From: Pseudideonella sakaiensis | Lineage (GTDB): Bacteria; Pseudomonadota; Gammaproteobacteria; Burkholderiales; Burkholderiaceae_C | DNA length: 35,186 nucleotides | Direction: 5' to 3' | Assembly: GCF_001293525.1 (NCBI RefSeq) | Contig: NZ_BBYR01000079.1 | Location: 1-35,186, forward strand | Shown here: piece by piece, positions 1-7,689 of the stretch | How positions within the stretch are numbered: the stretch's first letter is position 1 | How the letters are laid out: each line of letters opens with the position of its first letter | Notes under the pieces: model-generated | Told to the model about the DNA's origin: nothing | Databases searched by the model: none | Seen by the model: only the letters and a program-made list of their open reading frames with translations | Program-made: the position numbers and the translations under genes

Positions 1-1186
1 CCGCGAAGCCGCGGCCCTGCTCGCCGGCGCGCGCGGCTTCCACCGCGGCGTTCAGCGCCAGGATGTTGGTCTGGAAGGCGATGCCGTCGATGGTGCCGAT
101 GATGTCCCCGATGCGGCGCGAGCTGCCGCTGATCGCCGACATGGTGTCGACGACGCGGCCCACCACCTCGCCGCCGCGGCTGGCCGCGGCGCTGGCCTCG
201 TCGGCCAGGCGGGTCGCATGGCGCGCGGTCTCGGTGTTCGTGCGCACCGTGGCCGTCATCTGAGACATCGACGAGGCCGTCTGCTGCAGCTGCGCCGCGG
301 CATGCACCGTGCGGTCGCTCAGGTCGCTGTTGCCGCTGGCGATCTCGTCGCTCGCGCGGCGCACGCCGCCGACCTGCTCGCCGACGTCGTCCACCAGCGA
401 CTTCAGGTTCAGCCCGGCCTGGTTGACGGCCCGCATCAGCATGCCGATCTCGTCGATCCGGTTGAAGTGCAGGTTCTGCCCCGCCTGCCCCGCGGCCACG
501 CTCTGCGCCTGCGCCAGCACCTGGCGCAGCGGCCGCACGATCTGCGCGTTCAGCACCCAGATCTTCAGCGCCGTGCCCACCGCTAGCACACCGGCCAGCC
601 CCAGCACGCCGTTGCGGTCGAGCCCGAAGCCGATCGACGCCAGCAGCGCCAGCGCCGAGATGATCACCAGCGGCAGCGCCAGGCGCCAGCCGATCGGCAG
701 CGTCTGCCCGATCGAGCGCCAGGCCATCCACCCGCCGTGCACGATCAGCCCGCGGTGGAAGCGGCGGCTGCCCGCCCGCGACTCGCGGAAGTCGCGGTAC
801 ATCGCCTCCGCCTGCGCCACCTCGTCGCGGCCGGGCTTCGTGCGCACCGACATGTAGCCCACCACCCGGCCGCCGCGCACCACCGGCGTGGCGTTGGCGC
901 GCACCCAGTAGTGGTCCCCGTCCTTGCGGCGGTTCTTCACCAGCGCCGTCCAGGACTGGCCGGATTTCAGCGTCTGCCACATGTCCGCGAAGGCCTCGCG
1001 CGGCATGTCCGGGTGCCGGACCATGTTGTGCGGCTGGCCGAGGATCTCCTCGCGCTCGAAGCCGCTCACCTTGATGAAGGCCTCGTTCGCATAGGTGATG
1101 TGGCTCTGCGTGTCGGTGCTCGACATCAGCGTCGCATCGGCGGGGAAGTCGTACTCGCGTTGCGTGATCGGCAGGTTCTGGCGCAT
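1..1186 (-). CDS. aer: Aerotaxis receptor Aer, PAS-HAMP-MCP (3' end cut off)
   Basis: Redox/oxygen-sensing chemoreceptor that signals to CheA/CheW from the inner membrane. The N-terminal PAS domain (residues about 10-110) is strongly Aer-like: the stretch NMVRHPDMP places R57, H58, D60 and W70 at the same numbers as the FAD-pocket residues I recall for E. coli Aer. [15 protein letters not shown] follows. A membrane segment lies at about residues 175-215, then a HAMP-like linker and the start of the MCP signalling domain. The last visible residues are the conserved hairpin tip ([20 protein letters not shown]). The gene runs off the left edge, so its C-terminus is not seen. The start at 1186 gives the expected short N-terminus before the PAS domain. 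It is divergent from the lipoprotein gene at 1575. Confidence 0.93.
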   Translation of the reverse strand, partial: MRQNLPITQREYDFPADATLMSSTDTQSHITYANEAFIKVSGFEREEILGQPHNMVRHPDMPREAFADMWQTLKSGQSWTALVKNRRKDGDHYWVRANATPVVRGGRVVGYMSVRTKPGRDEVAQAEAMYRDFRESRAGSRRFHRGLIVHGGWMAWRSIGQTLPIGWRLALPLVIISALALLASIGFGLDRNGVLGLAGVLAVGTALKIWVLNAQIVRPLRQVLAQAQSVAAGQAGQNLHFNRIDEIGMLMRAVNQAGLNLKSLVDDVGEQVGGVRRASDEIASGNSDLSDRTVHAAAQLQQTASSMSQMTATVRTNTETARHATRLADEASAAASRGGEVVGRVVDTMSAISGSSRRIGDIIGTIDGIAFQTNILALNAAVEAARAGEQGRGFA

Positions 1187-1362
1187 GGGAGTTCCAGTTT
1201 TGTCATAGACAGCGCGGGTTTCGTCGGGCATCCGGAGAACTTGAGAGTGCCCGCAGATCAGGGTTTACCCGGTGTTCTGATGCACATCAATTCGGAGGCA
1301 GAGCGCTTCCTGCAGTGAGGTGCGCGGGGATCGGCCCTGCGGATCCCGCGGCATCGAGGAAT

Positions 1363-1381
1363 GTTTTGTCCTGGACAAAAC
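1363..1381. promoter_or_regulatory. Perfect palindrome, likely operator
   Basis: GTTTTGTCC-T-GGACAAAAC is a perfect inverted repeat, 9-bp arms around one base. It is AT-richer than its surroundings and lies in the 388-bp gap between divergent aer and the lipoprotein/peroxidase operon. Its symmetry and place suggest a binding site for a dimeric regulator. I cannot name the regulator. The rest of the gap (1187-1574) shows no convincing gene. Confidence 0.5.
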
Positions 1382-1539
1382 ACCTTGATCCGGGTGGGCC
1401 GACGACCGGTATCGGCGCCTGCGTGCGGCCCGCCGCGGGGCTGCAGCAGGGGGCCGGGCGTCGCGCCTGCAGGCCGTGACGTCCATCGCCCGGTCGCAGC
1501 AGCTCCGAGGTCGCGCACACACCCTGGCCGGGTTCACGT

Positions 1540-1545
1540 TATATT
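1540..1545 (+). promoter_or_regulatory. Possible -10 box for lipoprotein/peroxidase operon
   Basis: TATATT stands out in GC-rich surroundings 30 bp before the ATG at 1575. It is followed by a strong Shine-Dalgarno (AAGGAGGA, 1561-1568). No good -35 box is visible, so an activator may be needed. This is a weak call based only on the hexamer and spacing. Confidence 0.3.
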
Positions 1546-1574
1546 CCTGCAGATATTTCGAAGGAGGAGGAACG

Positions 1575-2612
1575 ATGCGGATGACGACATCGGCGGCGGC
1601 CCGCGGCGCGACCGCCCTGCTGGCCCTGGCCCTCGCCGCCTGCGGCGGCGGCGACGAGGCGGCCGCGCTGACGCTGGCGGGATCGGTGGCCCGGCCCGCG
1701 AGCTTCACGGCGGCCGAGCTGAAGGCCCGGTACACCGAGGTCACGCAGGACGTGAGCTACCTCGCCGGTACGACGCCGCAGCGCCGGACCTACCTGGGCG
1801 TCCCGCTGTTCGACACGGTGCAGGACGCGCTCGCGACGGACAACAACACCCCCGGCACCACCAACACCGGCAACGTGGGCCGGCGCCTGGTCGAGCACTA
1901 CGTGCTGGCCACCGCCAGCGACGGCTACCAGGTCGCCTTCGCACTCGGCGAGCTGAGCCCGAGCTTCGGCGGCGCGCCGGCACCCGGCCAGCCGCTCATC
2001 GCCTACGCACAGCGGGTCGAGGGCAGCGTCACCCCGCTCGACACGCTGACCGACGGGCCCTTCCGCATCACCGCCCCCGGCGACCTGCGCGGCGGGCGCT
2101 ATGCCTCCAACGTGACCCGACTCGACGTGGGCGTGCCGCCGGCCACGCCCCAATCGGGCGCGCGGCCCGGCGGGCCTTCGTCGGCCGTGGTCGTCAACGG
2201 CAAGGTCCGCTCCGCCCGCAGCTTCGGCATCGCCGACCTGAAGGCCCTGCCGCCGAAGACCGCCTCCTACAACGGCACCGTCTACCGCGGCGCGGGCCTC
2301 TACGAGCTGCTCGCCAACACGGTGGGCCTGAGCACCTCGAGCACCGGGCGCAACAATGCGGTGCTGTCGCTGTACGCCGTGGTCACCGCCACCGATGGCT
2401 TCCGGGCCGTCGTGTCCCTCGGCGAGATTCATCCGAACTTCGGCAACCGGCCGGCCATCGTCGCCTACGAAACGGAGGCGGGCGGCGGGCTCGGCAGCGC
2501 CGGTGCACTGCGGCTCGTCATCGCCCGCAATGCGGGCACGCCGGAGACCATGGGCGCGCGGCAGGTGTCCAACGTGGCCGAGATCCAGGTGTTCGAAGCC
2601 GGAACGCCATGA
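1575..2612 (+). CDS. Lipoprotein with two tandem Mo-oxidoreductase-like domains
   Basis: 345 aa. It begins with a lipoprotein signal (LLALALAAC, lipid Cys at about residue 23) and should sit in a membrane facing the periplasm. The mature part is an internal duplication: the first half carries TYLGVPLFD...ASDGYQVAFALGELSPSFG and the second VYRGAGLYE...ATDGFRAVVSLGEIHPNFG. Both resemble the small molybdopterin-binding (sulfite-oxidase-like) fold. I see no Cys after the lipobox, so the usual Mo-ligating Cys is absent and catalysis of that type is unlikely. The start at 1575 is set by the SD at 1561; the open frame extends upstream to 1476 but would spoil the signal peptide. Its stop overlaps the ATG of the peroxidase gene (ATGA), so the two are co-translated and may be partners. 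The family assignment is moderate. Confidence 0.8.
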   Translation: MRMTTSAAARGATALLALALAACGGGDEAAALTLAGSVARPASFTAAELKARYTEVTQDVSYLAGTTPQRRTYLGVPLFDTVQDALATDNNTPGTTNTGNVGRRLVEHYVLATASDGYQVAFALGELSPSFGGAPAPGQPLIAYAQRVEGSVTPLDTLTDGPFRITAPGDLRGGRYASNVTRLDVGVPPATPQSGARPGGPSSAVVVNGKVRSARSFGIADLKALPPKTASYNGTVYRGAGLYELLANTVGLSTSSTGRNNAVLSLYAVVTATDGFRAVVSLGEIHPNFGNRPAIVAYETEAGGGLGSAGALRLVIARNAGTPETMGARQVSNVAEIQVFEAGTP

Positions 2613-4030
2613 TCCGCGCCGCACTCGCGGCCGCTGTCGTCGCCGGCGCGGGCCTGGGCTGCGGGGGCCAGGCCACGCTGCCCGCCGAGGTCGCGGGTGC
2701 CGATACAGCCCTGGCAGCCTGCCGCGCGAAGGCGGACGAGGACGAACGCCTGGCCTGCTTCACCGCGCTGCATGCAGTGACGCCGCTCGAGGCTCCGCCC
2801 ACGGTGTCCGACGCCCGCTTCGCCGCCGGCGTCGGCCTGTTCACCAGCACCCGGCTGTCCGGCACCGGCACCGTGGCCTGCGTCTCGTGCCACGCCAATA
2901 ACAATGCCGGCATCGAGGGCCCCGTGACGATCGGCGGCCGCACGCTCACCCGGGCGCTGCATCCAAGCCTGCGAGGCGGCGCAGTGGACGACCCGGCAAA
3001 CACCCGCTCGATCGCGCGCAACGCGCCCGACCTGGTGAACAAGCTGCTGGGAGGGCCGCGCGTCATGTTCCACGACGGGCGCGTCGCGCTCGACGGCCGC
3101 GGGGGCTTCCTCACCCCCATGGGCGACCAGCTGCCGCCCGGGCTGGAGAACCTGCTGGCCGCGCAGGCCCTGGTGCCCCTGCTGACACGCGACGAGATGC
3201 TGGGCTACGCGCCAGGCAGCAACGGCGGCCGTTCGGAGAACGCCGTGGCGGGGCTCGTCGGCGATCCGGTGGAGACCGACCCCTGGCCGGTCTGGAACGC
3301 GCTGATGCAGCGGCTGAGGGAGGATCCGGCGCTCTTCGCATCGCTCGCCGCCGCCTTTCCGGACGTGCCAGCCGACCGACTCGGCATCGTGCACGTCGCG
3401 AACGCACTCGCCGCGTTCCAGACGCGCCGCTGGAACGCCACCGGCTCGTCCCACGGCTTCCACGGCTGGCTGCGCGACCGCACGAGGTGGCCTCTCGCGG
3501 CCGAACAGCGGCGGGGCGCGCTGATCTTCTTCGACCACGGCGGTTGCGCGCGCTGCCACCATGGCCCGCGCCTCAGCGACGGCCGCTTCCACAACCTGGC
3601 CGTTCCGCAGATCGGGCCGGGCCATGGCCGCGGCGCCTTGGAGACGCCGCCGGTCGACCGCGGCCGCCACGAGGTGACCGGCCAGGACGGCGACCGCTAC
3701 GGCTTCCTGACACCCTCTCTGTGGGAGGTGCGCGCCACCGCCCCGTACTTCCACAACGGCGTCTACGACAGCCTGGAGAAAACCCTGCGCCATCACCTCG
3801 ACCCCGCCGCCCACGCCCGCGCCTTCCGGTGCGAGCGGGACGCGCCGCTGGCGCAGGACGGCGTCCGCGTCGCCTGCCGCGACAGCATCGATGCCCCCGC
3901 CCTCTATGCCGACATGCTGGATCGCCTCGCGCCGGAGCTGCAGGGCCCGCCGGCGCTGAGCGAGCAGGAGATCGCCGACCTGCTCGCCTTCCTGCGGACG
4001 CTGTCGAACGGCAACAACGGCGGCGGCTGA
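2609..4030 (+). CDS. Di-heme cytochrome c peroxidase/MauG-family lipoprotein
   Basis: 473 aa exported di-heme protein. It has a lipoprotein-type signal (GAGLGC). Two c-heme motifs are visible, C91-V-S-C94-H95 and C313-A-R-C316-H317, spaced as in the CcpA/MauG superfamily. Other family marks are NTRSIARNAPDL, VMFHDGRV, GFLTPSLWEVRATAPYFHNGVYDSLEKTLRHH and the C-terminal LSEQEIADLLAFLRTL. Known members reduce H2O2 or oxidise a protein partner in the periplasm. The ATGA overlap with the preceding lipoprotein suggests they act together. The length is somewhat above a typical bacterial CCP, nearer to MauG-like relatives. The same frame is open back to 1361 but that extension covers the lipoprotein gene and is a shadow. 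Confidence 0.88.
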   Translation: MIRAALAAAVVAGAGLGCGGQATLPAEVAGADTALAACRAKADEDERLACFTALHAVTPLEAPPTVSDARFAAGVGLFTSTRLSGTGTVACVSCHANNNAGIEGPVTIGGRTLTRALHPSLRGGAVDDPANTRSIARNAPDLVNKLLGGPRVMFHDGRVALDGRGGFLTPMGDQLPPGLENLLAAQALVPLLTRDEMLGYAPGSNGGRSENAVAGLVGDPVETDPWPVWNALMQRLREDPALFASLAAAFPDVPADRLGIVHVANALAAFQTRRWNATGSSHGFHGWLRDRTRWPLAAEQRRGALIFFDHGGCARCHHGPRLSDGRFHNLAVPQIGPGHGRGALETPPVDRGRHEVTGQDGDRYGFLTPSLWEVRATAPYFHNGVYDSLEKTLRHHLDPAAHARAFRCERDAPLAQDGVRVACRDSIDAPALYADMLDRLAPELQGPPALSEQEIADLLAFLRTLSNGNNGGG

Positions 4031-4100
4031 TCCCGCGCCCCGCGGGAGGCCCGATCATGGGCAGGCCGGCGCCCCGCCCGGCCCCTCCGCGCCCCACCCC

Positions 4101-4745
4101 ATGACCCGCCTGCTGATCCTCGGCGCCACCGGCCAGGTGGGCCGCCACCTGCTGCGCCTGGCCTTGGCCGACGCAGCGGTGACGGCCGTGGCCGCGCCCA
4201 CGCGACGGCCGCTCCCGGCCCACCCGCGCCTGCTCAACCCCACCGTCGACTACCGCGCGCTGCCGTCCGACGCGCCGTGGTGGGCGGCCGACGCCGCCGT
4301 CTGCGCGCTCGGCACCACCTTGCGCCAGGCCGGCTCGCGCGAGGCCTTCCGCGAGGTCGACCACGACCACGTGCTGGCCGCCGCCCGCCTCGCGCGCGCC
4401 GCCGGCACGCCGGCCTTCCTGCTGACCTCGTCGATGGGCGCCGACCCGCGCTCGCGCAGCTTCTACCTGCGCGTCAAGGGCGAGACCGAGGCCGACCTGC
4501 GCGCGCTCGGCTTCGCGTCGCTGACCATCGTGCGGCCGGGCCTGATGGACCCGGGCACCGAGCGCCACGACAGCCGGCCCGCGGAGAGCCTGGCACTGCG
4601 CGTGATGCGCATCGCCGACCCGCTGCTGCCGCGGCGCTGGCGCACGGTGCGCACCGAGCAGGTGGCCGCGGTGCTGCTGGCGCAGGCGCTGGCGCGGCCG
4701 GCGGGGGAGCGGGTGATCGAGTCGGAGGGGCTGGGGCGGGGCTGA
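4101..4745 (+). CDS. NAD(P)-binding Rossmann/atypical SDR protein
   Basis: 214 aa. The N-terminal ILGATGQVGRHLL (G8-A-T-G-Q-V-G14) is the dinucleotide-binding loop of atypical short-chain dehydrogenases. Later marks are CALGTTLRQAGS, a strand ending LLTSSMGADP and the partial active-site pair FYLRVKGETEADL (Y...K), then SLTIVRPGLMDPG. This pattern is that of the HTATIP2/TIP30-like group often annotated as NAD(P)H-binding oxidoreductase. The substrate is unknown. It lies 70 bp after the peroxidase gene on the same strand, possibly in the same transcript, and converges on the Crp/Fnr gene. Confidence 0.85.
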   Translation: MTRLLILGATGQVGRHLLRLALADAAVTAVAAPTRRPLPAHPRLLNPTVDYRALPSDAPWWAADAAVCALGTTLRQAGSREAFREVDHDHVLAAARLARAAGTPAFLLTSSMGADPRSRSFYLRVKGETEADLRALGFASLTIVRPGLMDPGTERHDSRPAESLALRVMRIADPLLPRRWRTVRTEQVAAVLLAQALARPAGERVIESEGLGRG

Positions 4746-4749
4746 CGCT

Positions 4750-4764
4750 GGCGGCGCTGCCGCC
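4750..4764. terminator. Short hairpin between convergent genes
   Basis: GGCGGC-GCT-GCCGCC is a perfect 6-bp stem with a 3-base loop in the 27-bp gap between two convergent stop codons. There is no T tract on either side, so termination is inferred from the location only. Confidence 0.35.
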
Positions 4765-4772
4765 GTGCACGC

Positions 4773-5444
4773 CTATCCGAAGCTCCGCAGCTGCTCGAGG
4801 TCGAGCACGGTGATCGCCCCGTACGCGACCTCCAACGCCCCGGCGGCGCAGAGCGCCCGCAGCGTCCGGTTCGCGACGCCGCGCGAGACGCCGGCGAGCA
4901 GCCCCACCTCCTCCTGCGACAGCACGAGGCGCATGCCGGCCTCGGGGTACAGCACGGGGTTCAGCAGCGATGCCAGCGCCCGGGCCACGCGTGCCACGGG
5001 ATCGCGCAGGCGATCGTTCTCCAGCAGGCCCATGAACTGCCCGAGGCGCTCGCTCAACTGCCCGACCAGGAAGTGGTTGAAGCGCACGCTGTTCTCGAAC
5101 AGCCACAGAAAGCTCGCCCGGTCGAGCAAGGCCACCGTCGTGTCGCGCAGGGCGATCACCTCGTAGCGCCGGGGCTCGCCCTTGAGCACCGTGCCTTCGC
5201 CGAACCAGCCCCCGGCATGCACGCCGGTGTAGGTCACCTCCCGGCCGTCCTCGGTCCGGTGGCAGAGCTTGACCAGCCCTTCCACGATGCCCGGCCACGC
5301 GTCGAAGGCCTGGCCTTCGAGGAAGAGGCACTGCCCCCGCGCGTAGCGGCGCAGGGTCATGCCCTGGCGGGCGGTCTCGAAGGCCCGGGGCTCGAGCTGG
5401 CGCGACCAGATGGCGACCGCGCGGAAGACATCCGGTTCGACCAT
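4773..5444 (-). CDS. Crp/Fnr-family transcription regulator
   Basis: 223 aa. Residues about 20-140 form a cyclic-nucleotide-binding beta-roll (GQCLFLEGQAFDAW, GWFGEGTVLKGEPRRYEVIAL). A long dimer helix follows, then a C-terminal winged helix-turn-helix (LSQEEVGLLAGVSRGVANRTLRAL). There is no N-terminal Cys cluster, so it is not an oxygen-sensing FNR with an iron-sulfur cluster. The phosphate-cassette Arg/Ser pattern of true cAMP receptors is not clear, so the effector is unknown. It is the last gene of the minus-strand operon, 47 bp after the isomerase-like gene, and probably controls that operon. Confidence 0.9.
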   Translation of the reverse strand: MVEPDVFRAVAIWSRQLEPRAFETARQGMTLRRYARGQCLFLEGQAFDAWPGIVEGLVKLCHRTEDGREVTYTGVHAGGWFGEGTVLKGEPRRYEVIALRDTTVALLDRASFLWLFENSVRFNHFLVGQLSERLGQFMGLLENDRLRDPVARVARALASLLNPVLYPEAGMRLVLSQEEVGLLAGVSRGVANRTLRALCAAGALEVAYGAITVLDLEQLRSFG

Positions 5445-5491
5445 CGGAGCTCATCCTCGTTGCCGGGCCGGCCCGGCCCAGGGAGCGCGCG

Positions 5492-6214
5492 TCAAGCCCG
5501 CCTGCTCACGCCCACGGGCAAGTCGAGGGCCCGCGCCCACTCGTCCGCATGCAGCCACGCCGTGCCCTGTGCCAGCGTTCTGAGCGCCATCTCGGTCGCG
5601 TCCTCGCCCCAGAAGTACTCGCCCCGCACCACGAGGGTCGGCACGCCGAACACACCGCGCGCCAGCGCACCGGCCGTGGAACCGCGCAGGCCCGACTTGA
5701 CCGCTTCGCTGCCCACGCGTTCCGCCGCATCCGGAAGTCCCAGCTGCCGCGCCAGCGACTGCCACTGCTGCGGGTCCGACGCATCGCCCCCGTCGCGCCA
5801 CACGAAGCGCAGGATCTGGCGAACGGCATCGAAGCGCGCCTGCGCCGCCACCGCGAGGCGAAGCAGCGGCAGCGGATTGAAGGGATGCGCCGGGGGAAAG
5901 CGCAGCGGCACGCCCGTGGCCTGGGAACGTGCCAGCGCACTGCGATAGGTCTGCACCCGCTTGCGCGGAACTTCCGCCGGTCCGCGCGTGCCCCAGTGCT
6001 CGAGCAGCACGCCCAGCACGACGGGATGGCACCGGACCCGGCCAGGGTCCAGGCAGGCCGCCAGCTGCTCCAGCTGCAGGTAGGCGAACGGAGACACCAC
6101 GTCGAAGAACCACTCGACGTCGCCGTCACGACAGCCGGCATCCCGCGCGCTCACTGGGCTACCTTCGTGCTGCGCACTCCGATATTCGCCGTTGGGGCGG
6201 CCCGGCGGGCTCAT
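5492..6214 (-). CDS. DsbA-fold protein, 2-hydroxychromene-2-carboxylate isomerase-like
   Basis: 240 aa. The mature core starts with VEWFFDVVSPFAYL, the S-P-x-x-Y/W-L mark of HCCA isomerases and kappa GSTs. The C-terminal part has GVFGVPTLVVRGEYFWGED, the cis-Pro loop and the FWGxD motif typical of the family. There is no CxxC, so it is not a disulfide oxidase. HCCA isomerases use glutathione in naphthalene-type degradation, but relatives act on other substrates. The ATG at 6214 overlaps the stop of the CoA-transferase B gene (ATGA), which decides the start; the extra N-terminal 25 or so residues before the domain are not conserved-looking. It is the fourth gene of the operon. Confidence 0.87.
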   Translation of the reverse strand: MSPPGRPNGEYRSAQHEGSPVSARDAGCRDGDVEWFFDVVSPFAYLQLEQLAACLDPGRVRCHPVVLGVLLEHWGTRGPAEVPRKRVQTYRSALARSQATGVPLRFPPAHPFNPLPLLRLAVAAQARFDAVRQILRFVWRDGGDASDPQQWQSLARQLGLPDAAERVGSEAVKSGLRGSTAGALARGVFGVPTLVVRGEYFWGEDATEMALRTLAQGTAWLHADEWARALDLPVGVSRRA

Positions 6215-6885
6215 GCCCGCGAGGCCGGCAGGGCCGGCGAGACATCGAAGTCGGCCTCGGTGACGGTCCGCAACTGCGCCACCCCCAGGGAGGTGCAGAG
6301 CTCGCGCAGCACGAGGCCCCCGCCGGGCCGCACATCGAAGACGGCGAGGTCGGTCACGATCACTTTCACGCACTGCCGGCCCGTCAGGGGAAGGGAACAG
6401 CGCGCCTTCACCTTCGGCGCACCCCGCTTGTCCACGTGACTGAGCGCAGCGATGACCTTGGGCGTCGCATGGCACAGGTCCATCGCACCACCGATGCCGG
6501 GCCACCACCGTCCTTTCCTGCGGACGGCCCAATTGGCGAGGTTGCCTTGAGCATCCACCTCGAGCGCGCCCAGGATCGTCACGTCGATGAAGCCTCGGCG
6601 CATCGCGCCCAGCGAGGTCGCCAGGTCCATGAGGGCGGCACCGGGGCGCAGCGTGATCGGCTCGCAGCCGGCGTTGGTCAGGTCGCTGTCGGCGTCGAAG
6701 TAGGCGGGTCGGCCGCCGAATCCGAAGGCGCCGTTCTCGGTGTGGAACACGACGTCGACACCCGCGTCGAAGTGATTGGGGACGAGGGTCGGCACGCCCA
6801 GCCCCAGGTTGACGACCTGGCCTGCCCGCAGCTCGGCGGCACAGCGCCTCGCGATGCGCTCCTTGGGGTTCATCCCGGGATCCAT
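6211..6885 (-). CDS. CoA-transferase family I, subunit B
   Basis: 224 aa. Beta subunit of an acetate/3-oxoacid type CoA transferase (AtoA/PcaJ/GctB-like). It moves CoA from an acyl-CoA donor to a free acid through a glutamyl-CoA intermediate. The catalytic Glu is E50 in FHTENGAFGFG. GLGVPTLVPN near the N-terminus and GAMDL are also typical. It starts 12 bases after the A subunit stop, and its stop overlaps the next gene (ATGA). The acid used cannot be read from sequence; the tannase-like gene upstream suggests an acid released from an ester. Confidence 0.92.
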   Translation of the reverse strand: MDPGMNPKERIARRCAAELRAGQVVNLGLGVPTLVPNHFDAGVDVVFHTENGAFGFGGRPAYFDADSDLTNAGCEPITLRPGAALMDLATSLGAMRRGFIDVTILGALEVDAQGNLANWAVRRKGRWWPGIGGAMDLCHATPKVIAALSHVDKRGAPKVKARCSLPLTGRQCVKVIVTDLAVFDVRPGGGLVLRELCTSLGVAQLRTVTEADFDVSPALPASRA

Positions 6886-6897
6886 CGGGTGCTCCTC

Positions 6898-7689
6898 TCA
6901 GGCCGACCCGGCCAGGCGGCCGAGCTTGAGCCAGTGCTGGCGGTAGCGGTCGTGCTGGAGGGCCAGGGGCTCGCCCTGAACGACCGCATCGATGAACACC
7001 CCCGGGCAGCCGACGCGCTGCGGCTCGATCTGCCCGACCTCCACGATCTCGTTCACTTCGGCGATCGCGAAATCGGACGCCATGGCCAGGTCGCGCTGGT
7101 TGACGGCGGACGTTCCCCGGAACTCCAGGTTGCCGAGCCGGTCCGCCCGCCAGGCCTTGACGAGAGCGACGTCCGCCGTGAGCGCGGCCTCGACGAAGTA
7201 CTCCCGTCCGCCCAGGCTGATCTTCGGCTTGGGCTCCTCCAGTTGCGGGAACAGACCCTCCTCGTCGAGGAGGCCCACCCCCACGGGAACCAGCACCCCG
7301 CCCAGCCCGACCGCGCCGGCACGCACCTTCTCGGCCCAGGTCCCCATTGGCAGGAACTGCCTCACGACGGTGCGGCCCGCGAGGTACTCCTCGGTCGACT
7401 CGGTCGTGGTGCCGATGTGCGTCCCGATGTACTCCCGCACCTGGCCGGCGAGGAAGAGGCGCGCCTTGCCGAAGCCTCCGCGCAAGCCGGGTGTGTTCGA
7501 GATCAGGGTCAGCCCGGTGATCCCCGATGCCAGCAGCCACTCGATGCAGCGGGAGGGCTCGGCCGCGCCGACGAACTCTCCGACCATCAGCCGGCATCCG
7601 GAGCGGACCACGGCCATCGCGGCGTCCACCGTGACGAGCTTGCCCGCACCACCGCGGGGAAGCGCGCCTGCGCTCTCGACGTCGGCCAT
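6898..7689 (-). CDS. CoA-transferase family I, subunit A
   Basis: 263 aa from the ATG at 7689, which overlaps the tannase-family stop as ATGA and so decides the start (the frame is open to 7770). Alpha subunit, AtoD-like: VREYIGTHIGTTTESTEEYL, LPMGTWAEKVRAGAVGLGGV and VALVKAWRADRLGNLEFRGT are all characteristic of the acetate/acetoacetate CoA-transferase alpha chain. It forms a heteromer with the product of 6211-6885. Third-party relatives include PcaI and GctA; I do not assign a substrate. Confidence 0.92.
   Translation of the reverse strand: MADVESAGALPRGGAGKLVTVDAAMAVVRSGCRLMVGEFVGAAEPSRCIEWLLASGITGLTLISNTPGLRGGFGKARLFLAGQVREYIGTHIGTTTESTEEYLAGRTVVRQFLPMGTWAEKVRAGAVGLGGVLVPVGVGLLDEEGLFPQLEEPKPKISLGGREYFVEAALTADVALVKAWRADRLGNLEFRGTSAVNQRDLAMASDFAIAEVNEIVEVGQIEPQRVGCPGVFIDAVVQGEPLALQHDRYRQHWLKLGRLAGSA

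Noticed and set aside
1361-4030. A single 889-codon open frame
   Set aside because: Its first 416 codons are out of frame with the lipoprotein gene and give an Arg/Gly/Pro-rich peptide without domains. Only the part from 2609 on is the peroxidase.
5492-7597. A 701-codon minus-strand frame
   Set aside because: Upstream of 6214 it is out of frame with both CoA-transferase genes, which carry clear motifs; only the 3' part is the isomerase-like gene.
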